Positions 1 through 5,904 of a stretch of 6,578 bases of DNA are shown here, piece by piece; the stretch's first letter is position 1; each line of letters opens with the position of its first letter. The notes under the pieces are model-generated. The model was not told the DNA's origin and made no database searches. It saw only the letters and a list, made by a program, of their open reading frames with translations. The DNA comes from Synergistaceae bacterium. Lineage in GTDB: Bacteria; Synergistota; Synergistia; Synergistales; Synergistaceae. Position numbers and translations under genes: made by a program. The DNA lies in assembly GCA_031274115.1 (NCBI GenBank), contig JAISQP010000236.1:1-6578 (forward strand). The letters run 5' to 3'.

Positions 1-1452
1 GAGCTTGCCTCGTCGCGGCCTCCGTTGCTGGGCGCGGTAAAGTCGCATCTTTCGGGGGCCGAACTCACGGCTTGCTGTACACTGAATAAAGACAGAGTCC
101 TCGAGATAGGGTTTCGCAAGGCGCTCGGCGCGGGCTTTCATCAGGTAAAGTTCCTGATATTCGAGGCATCCGGCAGATATAGCAATCTGATGCTGCTCGA
201 TGAGGAAAAAAAAATCGTCGAGGCCGCTAAACACATTTACCCGGAGTCCAACAGATATCGCTCTGTTCTGCCGGGCCGCCCTTACGTTCCGCCGCCGCCT
301 CTGGCGGGAATCCCGATCGAAGAATTTTCGGGAGAAATCGGCGAGATCGACCGCGTTGCCGGAATCGGCAAACCGCTGATAAACGCGATCAAAAAAAATT
401 ACGCGGCTCAAAGCGCTTTGCCTCCCGTCTCGCCCTTATGCCCGCCTGACACGTTCGACCCGGCGTCGGCTGTCTTCCAGAAACTCGGATCTTATGTGAC
501 GCTCTTCCCCTATCTCCTCGCAGGCGCCAGGGAGATAGACGCGCGCTCCGCGCTCGATGCGGCAAGGGATTGCGTGATAACGCAAATTCTCGAAAGACAC
601 CTCGGGCGTGTGCGTAAGAGGGCGTCAAAAAGACTGGAGCAGATGGAAAGGGTAAACGGAAGAAAAATATCCGAGCTCGAGGCGCTTCTGAACGACGAGT
701 CCGAAGCGGAGCGTTTCATGTTATACGGCAGGCTCATCCTGGCAAATAGCTGGATGATCCCCGAAAGAGCCTCCGATGCGAACCTGACGGAGTGGACATC
801 GGACGGCGAGATTATTCACAGAGTAGAGCTCGATCCCGAGAAGGACGCGTCTAAAAACGCGGAGCGCTATTTTGCCAAGTACAAAAAAAAACGCGCCGCG
901 TCGCTACGCGCTGGCAGGATATTGCCGGAACTCTACCTTGAGAGAAACTACCTGCGGGAGCAGGCAGTGCTGCTCGAATGCAATTCAGACCCAGTCTCGA
1001 TCTCCATGATGATGGAAGAACTCTTGCCCGCGAGCGTGAGCGCGAAGGGCAAGACGCCGAAAACACAGACGCCTCCCCACAAACGCTTTGAGTTCGAGAG
1101 GGATGGCGCGACGCTCTTCGTCGGTCTCAGCGCGAGGGGCAACCACTACGTGACATTCAAGCTGGCTTCAAGCGACGACATCTGGCTTCACGCACAGAAC
1201 ATACCGGGCGCCCACGTGATATTGCGATTCAAGTCGAAACCGGATGACGAAAGTTTTTATCGAATGATCGAGATCGCGGCGTCCGCCTCGGTTTATCATA
1301 GTAAAGCGCGCCGGAGCGGCCGGGCGAGGGTTGATTACGCAAGGCGAAAATACGTTCGGGCGATTACCGGAGCGGGGCTCGCTCAGGTAACATACAGGGA
1401 ATTCTCTACGATTATCGCGGACGCGGAGTTATTCCGATCCCAGATCGAATAG
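1..1452 (+). CDS. rqcH: NFACT/RqcH-family ribosome quality control protein (FbpA-like), 5'-truncated by the window edge
   Basis: The frame is open from base 1, so 483 codons are seen and I estimate 80-90 N-terminal residues lie outside. Family role: RqcH binds 60S-like or 50S subunits carrying stalled peptidyl-tRNA and recruits tRNA-Ala to add C-terminal alanine tails; many members are annotated as fibronectin-binding proteins. In visible numbering, the rest of NFACT-N contains the Asp31-Arg32 pair (91-96), the DR motif needed for tailing in Bacillus RqcH. A helix-hairpin-helix segment follows near residues 115-130 (VAGIGKPLINAI), then a charged coiled coil at about 197-240. A second helical stretch at about 278-308 has the typical DPEKDASKNAERYFAKYKKK pattern. 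The NFACT-R (DUF814) domain spans about 362-470, with IWLHAQNIPGAHVIL at its core. The segment before the C-terminus (VRAITGAGLAQVTYREFSTI) lacks the usual KP...PG residues. The last codons overlap rluD and lie in a perfect inverted repeat. Family assignment is firm; alanine-tailing activity is inferred. Confidence 0.93.
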   Translation, partial: ELASSRPPLLGAVKSHLSGAELTACCTLNKDRVLEIGFRKALGAGFHQVKFLIFEASGRYSNLMLLDEEKKIVEAAKHIYPESNRYRSVLPGRPYVPPPPLAGIPIEEFSGEIGEIDRVAGIGKPLINAIKKNYAAQSALPPVSPLCPPDTFDPASAVFQKLGSYVTLFPYLLAGAREIDARSALDAARDCVITQILERHLGRVRKRASKRLEQMERVNGRKISELEALLNDESEAERFMLYGRLILANSWMIPERASDANLTEWTSDGEIIHRVELDPEKDASKNAERYFAKYKKKRAASLRAGRILPELYLERNYLREQAVLLECNSDPVSISMMMEELLPASVSAKGKTPKTQTPPHKRFEFERDGATLFVGLSARGNHYVTFKLASSDDIWLHAQNIPGAHVILRFKSKPDDESFYRMIEIAASASVYHSKARRSGRARVDYARRKYVRAITGAGLAQVTYREFSTIIADAELFRSQIE

Positions 1453-2400
1453 TTCCTTATTCGATCTGGGATCGGAATTATTGGCTCGAGACGCCCGAAG
1501 CCGCAGAAGGAATTTTTTCAAATCGTCGTGGAGAGGAACCGTGAAGGACATCTCCTCTCCCCCGCGAGGGTGAATAAAGGAGAGTTTCCAGGAGTGCAGG
1601 AAAACCCTGGGCTCATCAAAAGGCGACTTCCTCGACGGAGCATACAGCGCGTCGCCGACCAGCGGACACCCTATCGCGCCCATGTGGACGCGAATCTGGT
1701 GCGTCCTCCCGGAGTGCAGTACGCACTTAACGAGAGAGTATTCGCTTCCGCGCCAGAGGACGCTGTAATCGGTGAGGGCTTCCCTGCCGCCCTCAACCAC
1801 GGCCATTCTGCGCCTGTCTCTCGGATCGCGCCCTATCGGCATATCGACGCTCGCCTCCCCCATCCTCGGCGCTCCATGGCAGAGAGCGAGATAGGTCTTG
1901 CCGACCCTGCGCGCCTTGAACTCCTTCCACAGCCTCTCCTGCGCAAGCCCTGTCCTGGCGACCACCATCAGCCCCGATGTTGTGGCGTCGAGCCTGTGGA
2001 CGATGCCAGGGCGCTCTACGCCGTTTAGATTCCCCAGGTCCGGGAAGCGAAAGAGGAGCCCGTGCACGAGAGTGCCTCGCCAGTGTCCTGGCGCCGGATG
2101 AACGACAAGCCCCGCCGGTTTGTCGACAACTATTATGTCGCAGTCGGAATAAACAACCTCGAATGGGACGTCCTCCGGCGCGAGATCGAGCTTTTGCGGG
2201 GGCGGGACGTCGATGGTGTACAGCTCGCCGGATTCAGTTTTAATCGAAGGCTTGACGCGCCGTCCCGCGGGAGAGACGACGCGCCCGCTCCTGACCAGGC
2301 TCTGAGCGTAGGACCTGCTTACGCCAAGTTCCCGCGATATCGCGAAATCGAGCCTATGGCCGGAAATCTCGTCAGTAACGGTTATCGTGTGAAGCGACAT
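1429..2400 (-). CDS. rluD: RluD-type ribosomal large subunit pseudouridine synthase (RluA family)
   Basis: The 323-residue protein has the normal length and architecture of RluD, which isomerises specific uridines of 23S rRNA to pseudouridine (helix 69 in E. coli). An S4 RNA-binding domain covers about residues 15-63 (HRLDFAISRELGVSRSYAQS). The catalytic domain follows from about residue 80. The catalytic motif is HRLDATTSGLMVVA at 135-148, with Asp138 as the predicted nucleophile; the downstream family motif RTHQIRVH is at 232-239. The start at 2400 gives the usual short lead before the S4 domain, although no clear Shine-Dalgarno precedes it. It begins 48 bp after the ileS stop on the same strand, so translation may depend on the ileS transcript. 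The roughly 20-residue tail after the last conserved helix is encoded by the palindrome shared with rqcH. RluC or RluA specificity cannot be excluded; the S4 domain and HRLDxxTSGLMVVA favour RluD. Confidence 0.93.
   Translation of the reverse strand: MSLHTITVTDEISGHRLDFAISRELGVSRSYAQSLVRSGRVVSPAGRRVKPSIKTESGELYTIDVPPPQKLDLAPEDVPFEVVYSDCDIIVVDKPAGLVVHPAPGHWRGTLVHGLLFRFPDLGNLNGVERPGIVHRLDATTSGLMVVARTGLAQERLWKEFKARRVGKTYLALCHGAPRMGEASVDMPIGRDPRDRRRMAVVEGGREALTDYSVLWRGSEYSLVKCVLHSGRTHQIRVHMGAIGCPLVGDALYAPSRKSPFDEPRVFLHSWKLSFIHPRGGEEMSFTVPLHDDLKKFLLRLRASRANNSDPRSNKELFDLGSE
1431..1478. repeat. Perfect 21-bp inverted repeat on the rqcH/rluD convergent junction, possible bidirectional transcript end
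   Basis: Arms 1431-1451 and 1458-1478 are exact reverse complements with a 6-base spacer, gttcct. The left arm encodes the last six rqcH codons plus most of its stop. The complete hairpin encodes the last 15 or so residues of rluD. Transcripts from either side would fold into a 21-bp stem, consistent with a bidirectional terminator or a 3'-end stabiliser. Neither side has a T-run after the stem, so it is not a canonical intrinsic terminator. The palindrome contains four GATC sites (1436, 1443, 1463, 1470). Confidence 0.9.
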
Positions 2401-2423
2401 GGCGGCCGGTTAATATCGAGGCT

Positions 2424-2444
2424 GCCGGTCGGCGCGCCGCCGGC
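2424..2444 (-). repeat. GC-rich imperfect hairpin between ileS and rluD
   Basis: Bases 2424-2428 (gccgg) pair with 2440-2444 (ccggc), and the stem continues through 2430-2432 with 2437-2439 past one bulged T, leaving a tiny GCGC loop. It lies between the ileS stop and the rluD start. No T-tract follows, so it is unlikely to be an intrinsic terminator. It could be a processing or coupling element, or chance in GC-rich sequence. Confidence 0.35.
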
Positions 2445-2448
2445 GATT

Positions 2449-5268
2449 TCAGCTTCTCGCCTGATGGTCCAGCGCGTCGGCGCAGCGTGAGCAAACCTCA
2501 TTCTTTCCGACTTCAGGGCGCCTTTTCCAGCACCTGGGACACTTTTCGTCCGGGTTTTTGTCAACGGCGACGGACACGCCCGTCTCTTCGTCCTTATGGA
2601 CCACTGAGGCCTCGGGAAGCGAGGAGGTTTGCACGAACGACGACACTATCGCGATCGTCTCCCAATCGGCGTCGGTTATCCGTTCGGAAAGGTCGCCGTA
2701 TTTTTCCCCGAGATTCGCCCAGACCGCCGCGTCAAGGGAGTGGCCGATAACGCTGCGTGAGCGCGCGATCTCCAGCGCGCGGCTGACGGCGCCGCGAACC
2801 TCCATAACCCGATCCCACCTCGTCGCGATCTCCGGGGCCAGCCCGTCTGTCGAAGGGACCGGCCACATGGAAAGGTGTACGCTCTCCTCCAGCGACCGGT
2901 CCATGCCTCGCATCTCCTGCCATATCTCCTCCGCAGTGAAGCAGAGGACCGGCGCCGTCATCTTCGCCAGAACAGAGAGGACCTCCCACATCACGGATCT
3001 CGCCGCCCTCCGGGAGGGAGAATCGGCCAGGTCGGCGTAAAGCTTGTCCTTCGAGATGTCTATATAAAACGCCGAGAGCTCGTTGTCGCAGAACTGATGG
3101 AGCCTGAACATCGGAAGGTGGAACTCGTACGCGTCGAACTCCGAGGTTCCTCTCTCGACGAGTCTCGCAAGCTTCAGGAGTATGTACTGATCGACCTCCG
3201 GCAGCTCCGCGTGAGGGACGAGGTCGCGCTTTGGATCGAAGCCGCGCAGGTTCGCCAGCAGGAACCTGGCGGTGTTCCTTATTCTGCGGTACGACTCCGA
3301 GAGATTCGATATGATGGTCTGAGAGATGCTTACGTCGCCCCTGTAATCGGTCGACGCGACCCATAGACGGAGAATGTCCGCGCCGTACTTCTCGACTATC
3401 TCCTGCGGAACCATAGCGTTGCCGAGCGACTTCGACATCTTCCTTCCCTCGAGGTCGATGATGAAACCGTGCGTGAGGACTGATTTATAGGGCGCCGCGC
3501 CGCGCGTCGCGACAGACGTCAGCAACGACGACTGGAACCACCCCCGGTGCTGGTCGCTGCCCTCCAGGTACATCTCGGCCGGGAAACGCAAGTCGGGCCA
3601 GACCCCGGGGTTTTCGAGGACGGCCTTGTGGCTGCAGCCGGAATCGAACCAGACGTCCATGATGTCCTTCTCTTTCTCAATGTTTCGGCTCGAACACGAG
3701 GGGCAGTGCGCCATGTCGCCCAAAAGCTCGTCCGGAGTTGCCTCCCACCAGTAGTTGCTGCCGTTTGTCCTTATCTTCTCCGCGACCGCCCTCGCGCGAT
3801 CAGGCGTAAGAATCACGTTTCCGCAGTCGCGGCAGTAAAAGGCCGGGATCGGCACGCCCCAAATCCTCTGGCGGCTGATACACCAGTCAGACCTGTCGCG
3901 CACCATGTTCGAGATGCGCTCCTTGCCCCAGGACGGAACCCACTCTATCTCCTTTTCGATGCATTCCAGAGCTTTATCCCTGAACTTCGAGACCGCGACG
4001 AACCACTGGTCCGTCGCGCGGAAGATAACAGGCTTCTTGCACCTCCAGCAGTGGGGGTACGAGTGCGTTATCTTCATCTTGCCGATTAACCGCCCGGACT
4101 CCGTCAAGACGTGGAAGATAATCTTCGAGGCGTCCTCCAGCGACTTTCCGCCGACCAACTCGGTATCCGGGTAGAAGAACCCCTTCGAGTCGACCGGGTT
4201 GTATATATCGAGGCCGTACTTCACGCCGGTCTCGAAGTCCTCGACGCCGTGGCCCGGCGCGGTATGAACGCAGCCTGTTCCAGTGTCCAAGGTGACGTAG
4301 TCCGCCAGGACGAAAACAATCTTGCGGGAGTAAAAGGGGTGTATCGCTTTCATCCCCTCCAGCGCGGCGCCCTTGAGCTTCAGCAGCTCCGCCCCGAACT
4401 CGAGCCCGGTAACCCTCTCCACCTCTTCCTTCATGGCCGTCGCAATGAGATAGACCTTGTCGCCAGCCTCGTAGAACGAGTAGTCGTATTCCGGATGGAT
4501 AGATATCGCGAGGCTTGCCGGGAGTGTCCAGGGGGTAGTGGTCCATATCAGGGCGCTGACTTCTCTGCCCAGGAGGCGCGAAAATTTCTCGGCCGCATCC
4601 GGGAAGGGGTAGGAGACATATATGGATGGAGAAGTCTCGTCCTCGTATTCGATCTCGGCCGCGGCAAGGGCCGTCTCGCAGTCTATGCACCAGAATATCG
4701 CCTTCCGGCCTCTGTATACGAGGCCTTTCTCGACCATGTCCGCCAATATCTTCAACTGGGCGGACTCGTACTCCGGCTTTAACGTGATGTATGGGTTCGC
4801 CCAGTCTCCGGAGACGCCGAGCCTCATGAACTCTTTCGTCTGGATGTCGCAATACTTCAGGGCGTGCGCCTCGCATTTTTTGCGCAGCTCGACAGGGTTT
4901 ATGGAGTCGGTCGTGATGCCGGATTCCCTGAGAACTTTATGCTCTATAGGCATTCCGTGCGTGTCGAAACCGGGGACGTAGGGAGCGAAGAAACCTCGCT
5001 GCCATTTGTAACGGACGATCATGTCCTTCAGCACTTTGTTCAGCGCCGTGCCTATGTGTATGTTGGCGTTGGCGTAGGGAGGCCCGTCGTGGAGGATGAA
5101 ATAAGGACGCCCCTTGCGCTCCTCGACAAGCCTCCGGTAAACGCCGCTCTTCTCCCAGAATTCGAGAAAACCGGGCTCTCGGGCCGATAAATTTGCTCGC
5201 ATAGGGAAATCGGTCTGTGGCAGGAAAAGGGTATTCTTGTAATCTTTCAACGTTTTTTCAGCGGACAT
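2449..5268 (-). CDS. ileS: Isoleucyl-tRNA synthetase (class Ia, bacterial IleS with C-terminal zinc motif)
   Basis: At 939 residues this is full length for bacterial IleRS, the cytoplasmic enzyme that activates isoleucine with ATP, charges tRNA-Ile and hydrolyses Val-tRNA-Ile. The HIGH signature appears as HIGT at 71-74 within PPYANANIHIGTALNK. The CP1 editing domain shows WTTTPWTLPAS (242-252) and HTAPGHGVEDF (335-345), where Asp344 is the expected editing-site acid. Further landmarks are DWCISRQRIWGVPIP (461-475), DVWFDSG (538-544) and KMSKS (610-614). Cysteine pairs at 479/482 and 522/525 look like a zinc knuckle resembling that of Thermus IleRS. The C-terminal zinc finger uses Cys910, 913, 926 and 929. 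The start at 5268 is supported by AGGAGG seven bases upstream. rluD follows 48 bp downstream, so the two are probably cotranscribed. No T-box consensus (AGGGTGGNACCGCG) is visible upstream. Confidence 0.98.
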   Translation of the reverse strand: MSAEKTLKDYKNTLFLPQTDFPMRANLSAREPGFLEFWEKSGVYRRLVEERKGRPYFILHDGPPYANANIHIGTALNKVLKDMIVRYKWQRGFFAPYVPGFDTHGMPIEHKVLRESGITTDSINPVELRKKCEAHALKYCDIQTKEFMRLGVSGDWANPYITLKPEYESAQLKILADMVEKGLVYRGRKAIFWCIDCETALAAAEIEYEDETSPSIYVSYPFPDAAEKFSRLLGREVSALIWTTTPWTLPASLAISIHPEYDYSFYEAGDKVYLIATAMKEEVERVTGLEFGAELLKLKGAALEGMKAIHPFYSRKIVFVLADYVTLDTGTGCVHTAPGHGVEDFETGVKYGLDIYNPVDSKGFFYPDTELVGGKSLEDASKIIFHVLTESGRLIGKMKITHSYPHCWRCKKPVIFRATDQWFVAVSKFRDKALECIEKEIEWVPSWGKERISNMVRDRSDWCISRQRIWGVPIPAFYCRDCGNVILTPDRARAVAEKIRTNGSNYWWEATPDELLGDMAHCPSCSSRNIEKEKDIMDVWFDSGCSHKAVLENPGVWPDLRFPAEMYLEGSDQHRGWFQSSLLTSVATRGAAPYKSVLTHGFIIDLEGRKMSKSLGNAMVPQEIVEKYGADILRLWVASTDYRGDVSISQTIISNLSESYRRIRNTARFLLANLRGFDPKRDLVPHAELPEVDQYILLKLARLVERGTSEFDAYEFHLPMFRLHQFCDNELSAFYIDISKDKLYADLADSPSRRAARSVMWEVLSVLAKMTAPVLCFTAEEIWQEMRGMDRSLEESVHLSMWPVPSTDGLAPEIATRWDRVMEVRGAVSRALEIARSRSVIGHSLDAAVWANLGEKYGDLSERITDADWETIAIVSSFVQTSSLPEASVVHKDEETGVSVAVDKNPDEKCPRCWKRRPEVGKNEVCSRCADALDHQARS

Positions 5269-5275
5269 CGGCGAA

Positions 5276-5281
5276 CCTCCT
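5276..5281 (-). promoter_or_regulatory. Ribosome binding site of ileS
   Basis: On the minus strand this reads AGGAGG, a perfect Shine-Dalgarno core, with a 7-base spacer to the ATG at 5268-5266. It fixes the ileS start. Confidence 0.85.
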
Positions 5282-5304
5282 GGCCTCAGCTGTTAAGGAT
5301 TGAA

Positions 5305-5333
5305 ATAATATCATTTCCGCATGACAAATACAA
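5305..5333 (-). promoter_or_regulatory. Candidate sigma-70-type promoter of ileS
   Basis: On the minus strand a -10 box TATTAT (5310-5305, five of six consensus) lies exactly 17 bases after TTGTAT (5333-5328, only TTG matching the -35 consensus). Initiation near 5298 would give a leader of about 30 nt, too short for a T-box riboswitch. The placement is sensible but the -35 is weak. Confidence 0.4.
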
Positions 5334-5374
5334 GAAAAAGTCCCGCTCCTCGCGCCACAGGTTGTGTACAGTAT

Positions 5375-5383
5375 TGACATAAT
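5375..5383 (+). promoter_or_regulatory. Candidate extended -10 promoter element, + strand
   Basis: TGACATAAT matches the extended -10 pattern TGnTATAAT with one mismatch in the hexamer. No good -35 lies 16-18 bases upstream; TTGACA at 5374-5379 overlaps the element and has no -10 at the right distance. Initiation about seven bases downstream would fall at 5390, the first base of the closing stem described next. Confidence 0.3.
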
Positions 5384-5389
5384 AAACAC

Positions 5390-5472
5390 ACCTCGCTGGT
5401 GAAAGCTTTAGTTGTCATAAACATAGCTTAGCGCCTGTTCTCGCAACAGGACAGCGAGGTTCTTGTTTTTCT
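5390..5472 (+). ncRNA. Possible small structured RNA with three-way-junction fold
   Basis: A 9-bp perfect closing stem pairs 5390-5398 (acctcgctg) with 5452-5460 (cagcgaggt). Inside it, hairpin A pairs 5403-5406 with 5426-5429 and 5407-5410 with 5418-5421, with a 7-base loop and a 4-base bulge. Hairpin B pairs 5434-5439 (cctgtt) with 5445-5450 (aacagg) around loop ctcgc. A T-rich run (tcttgtttttct) follows the closing stem on the + strand, as in a weak intrinsic terminator. The sequence matches no riboswitch, ribozyme or 6S consensus I know; the hammerhead core CTGANGA is absent. The inverted repeats are directly visible; transcription and direction are inference. It could instead be a mobile-element end, or a leader for ileS if a promoter lies further upstream on the minus strand. 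Confidence 0.35.
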
Positions 5473-5475
5473 TGC

Positions 5476-5518
5476 CTGGGGTCTGATGGCAAAAAACAGT
5501 TTTCCGCTGGAGACCCAG
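5476..5518. repeat. Imperfect inverted repeat downstream of the structured block
   Basis: Bases 5476-5484 (ctggggtct) pair with 5511-5518 (agacccag) with one bulged G. An inner A/T hairpin (aaaa at 5493-5496 with tttt at 5500-5503) and a gg/cc pair sit inside. Its role is unknown; together with the block at 5390-5460 it makes two tandem foldable units in about 130 bases. Confidence 0.45.
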
Positions 5519-5712
5519 CTTTGCCACGGCGCCCGAAGAGCTTCGTTTACCGGTGCTTTCTTCCGAACCTGGCGGGATTCGCGATTCTTCGTCGCATGGG
5601 GCTGGGCCTCCGGCGGAAAACCGAATTACAGAGCGAAAATATCCTACCATGGCTCGCTAAGTATTGCAACTGGCAACGCCCGAGGTCAAACCTCAGTACA
5701 CGTATCATTTTC

Positions 5713-5904
5713 ATGTCGACTTTATTTGGTGCGAAGTTTGAGGTTTTAATCTTTACCCTTCATGCGTCTGACAATAAATCAGCCTTCTTAGAGCTTGTAA
5801 ATTTTGATCGAATGATTTATCGTGGCAGTGAGCTGGAAGTATGGGCGCTGACGAAAAAATTGACATTCATTAACGTTGAGACGGTGGAAAATGCAGATAA
5901 ATGA
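5713..5904 (+). CDS. Doubtful 63-residue ORF or 3' remnant overlapping the pseI start
   Basis: I do not recognise this protein. The frame is open from 5521, but the part before 5713 looks like random GC-rich translation, whereas 5713-5904 gives a mixed hydrophobic/charged sequence (for example KFEVLIFTLHASDNK and SELEVWALTKKLTFINVETV). The DNA here is clearly AT-richer than the neighbouring genes. The stop overlaps the next start by 14 bases (ATGCAGATAAATGA), an arrangement typical of translationally coupled genes. No Shine-Dalgarno precedes the ATG at 5713 and there is no signal peptide or membrane helix. The options are a small real gene, the 3' end of a decayed gene once upstream of pseI, or a chance ORF. 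Confidence 0.25.
   Translation: MSTLFGAKFEVLIFTLHASDNKSAFLELVNFDRMIYRGSELEVWALTKKLTFINVETVENADK
5795..5823 (+). promoter_or_regulatory. Weak candidate promoter for the pseI-like gene
   Basis: TTGTAA (5795-5800) and TATCGT (5818-5823) are separated by 17 bases; each matches four of six consensus positions. The AT-rich setting about 70 bases before the gene start is suitable, but such matches are common in AT-rich DNA. Confidence 0.2.

Larger units (their letters stand above)
5269..5890. other. Long divergent intergenic region between ileS and the pseI-like gene
   Basis: These 622 bases hold no convincing full-length gene. From the left come the ileS translation and transcription signals (to 5333), an extended -10-like site and foldable block (5375-5472), and a second inverted repeat (5476-5518). 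A mixed-composition stretch with overlapping ORFs in several frames and no recognisable protein (about 5520-5690) follows, then an AT-rich segment (about 5690-5890) with a doubtful short ORF. I see no transposase, no terminal repeats with target duplication, and no tRNA. The composition shift suggests decayed or acquired DNA at the boundary between housekeeping genes and a glycan locus. Confidence 0.6.

Noticed and set aside
71..74. HIGT instead of HIGH in IleRS as a possible defect (residue positions of the protein, not nucleotide coordinates)
   Set aside because: I recall the fourth position varying among bacterial IleRS enzymes; KMSKS, the editing motifs and the zinc cysteines are intact, so the enzyme should be functional.
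1972..2000. HRLDATTSG in RluD as an altered catalytic motif
   Set aside because: The catalytic Asp and the HRLD core are present, and the two positions after HRLD vary among RluD-type enzymes.
1528..2028. Long + strand ORFs opposite rluD, and similar long ORFs opposite ileS
   Set aside because: They are antisense shadows of strongly conserved enzymes in GC-rich DNA; the translations are Arg/Pro-rich with no domain features.
5269..5400. T-box riboswitch upstream of ileS (CGCGCCACAGG on the + strand vaguely resembles part of a complementary T-box)
   Set aside because: The conserved AGGGTGGNACCGCG is not present, no terminator/antiterminator pair is visible, and the candidate promoter leaves only about 30 nt of leader.
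5374..5403. TTGACA at 5374-5379 as a -35 box
   Set aside because: At 16-18 base spacing the downstream hexamers (ctggtg, tggtga, ggtgaa) do not resemble a -10 box.
5390..5460. Hammerhead ribozyme or integron attC site suggested by the three-way inverted-repeat layout
   Set aside because: The hammerhead core (CTGANGA and GAAA at the junctions) and the attC RYYYAAC/GTTRRRY boxes are missing on both strands.
5486..5749. 87-codon + strand ORF and an opposing 80-codon minus-strand ORF in the intergenic region
   Set aside because: They overlap each other and a third frame, have arginine/serine-rich composition typical of shadow translation, lack ribosome binding sites, and match no family I recognise.
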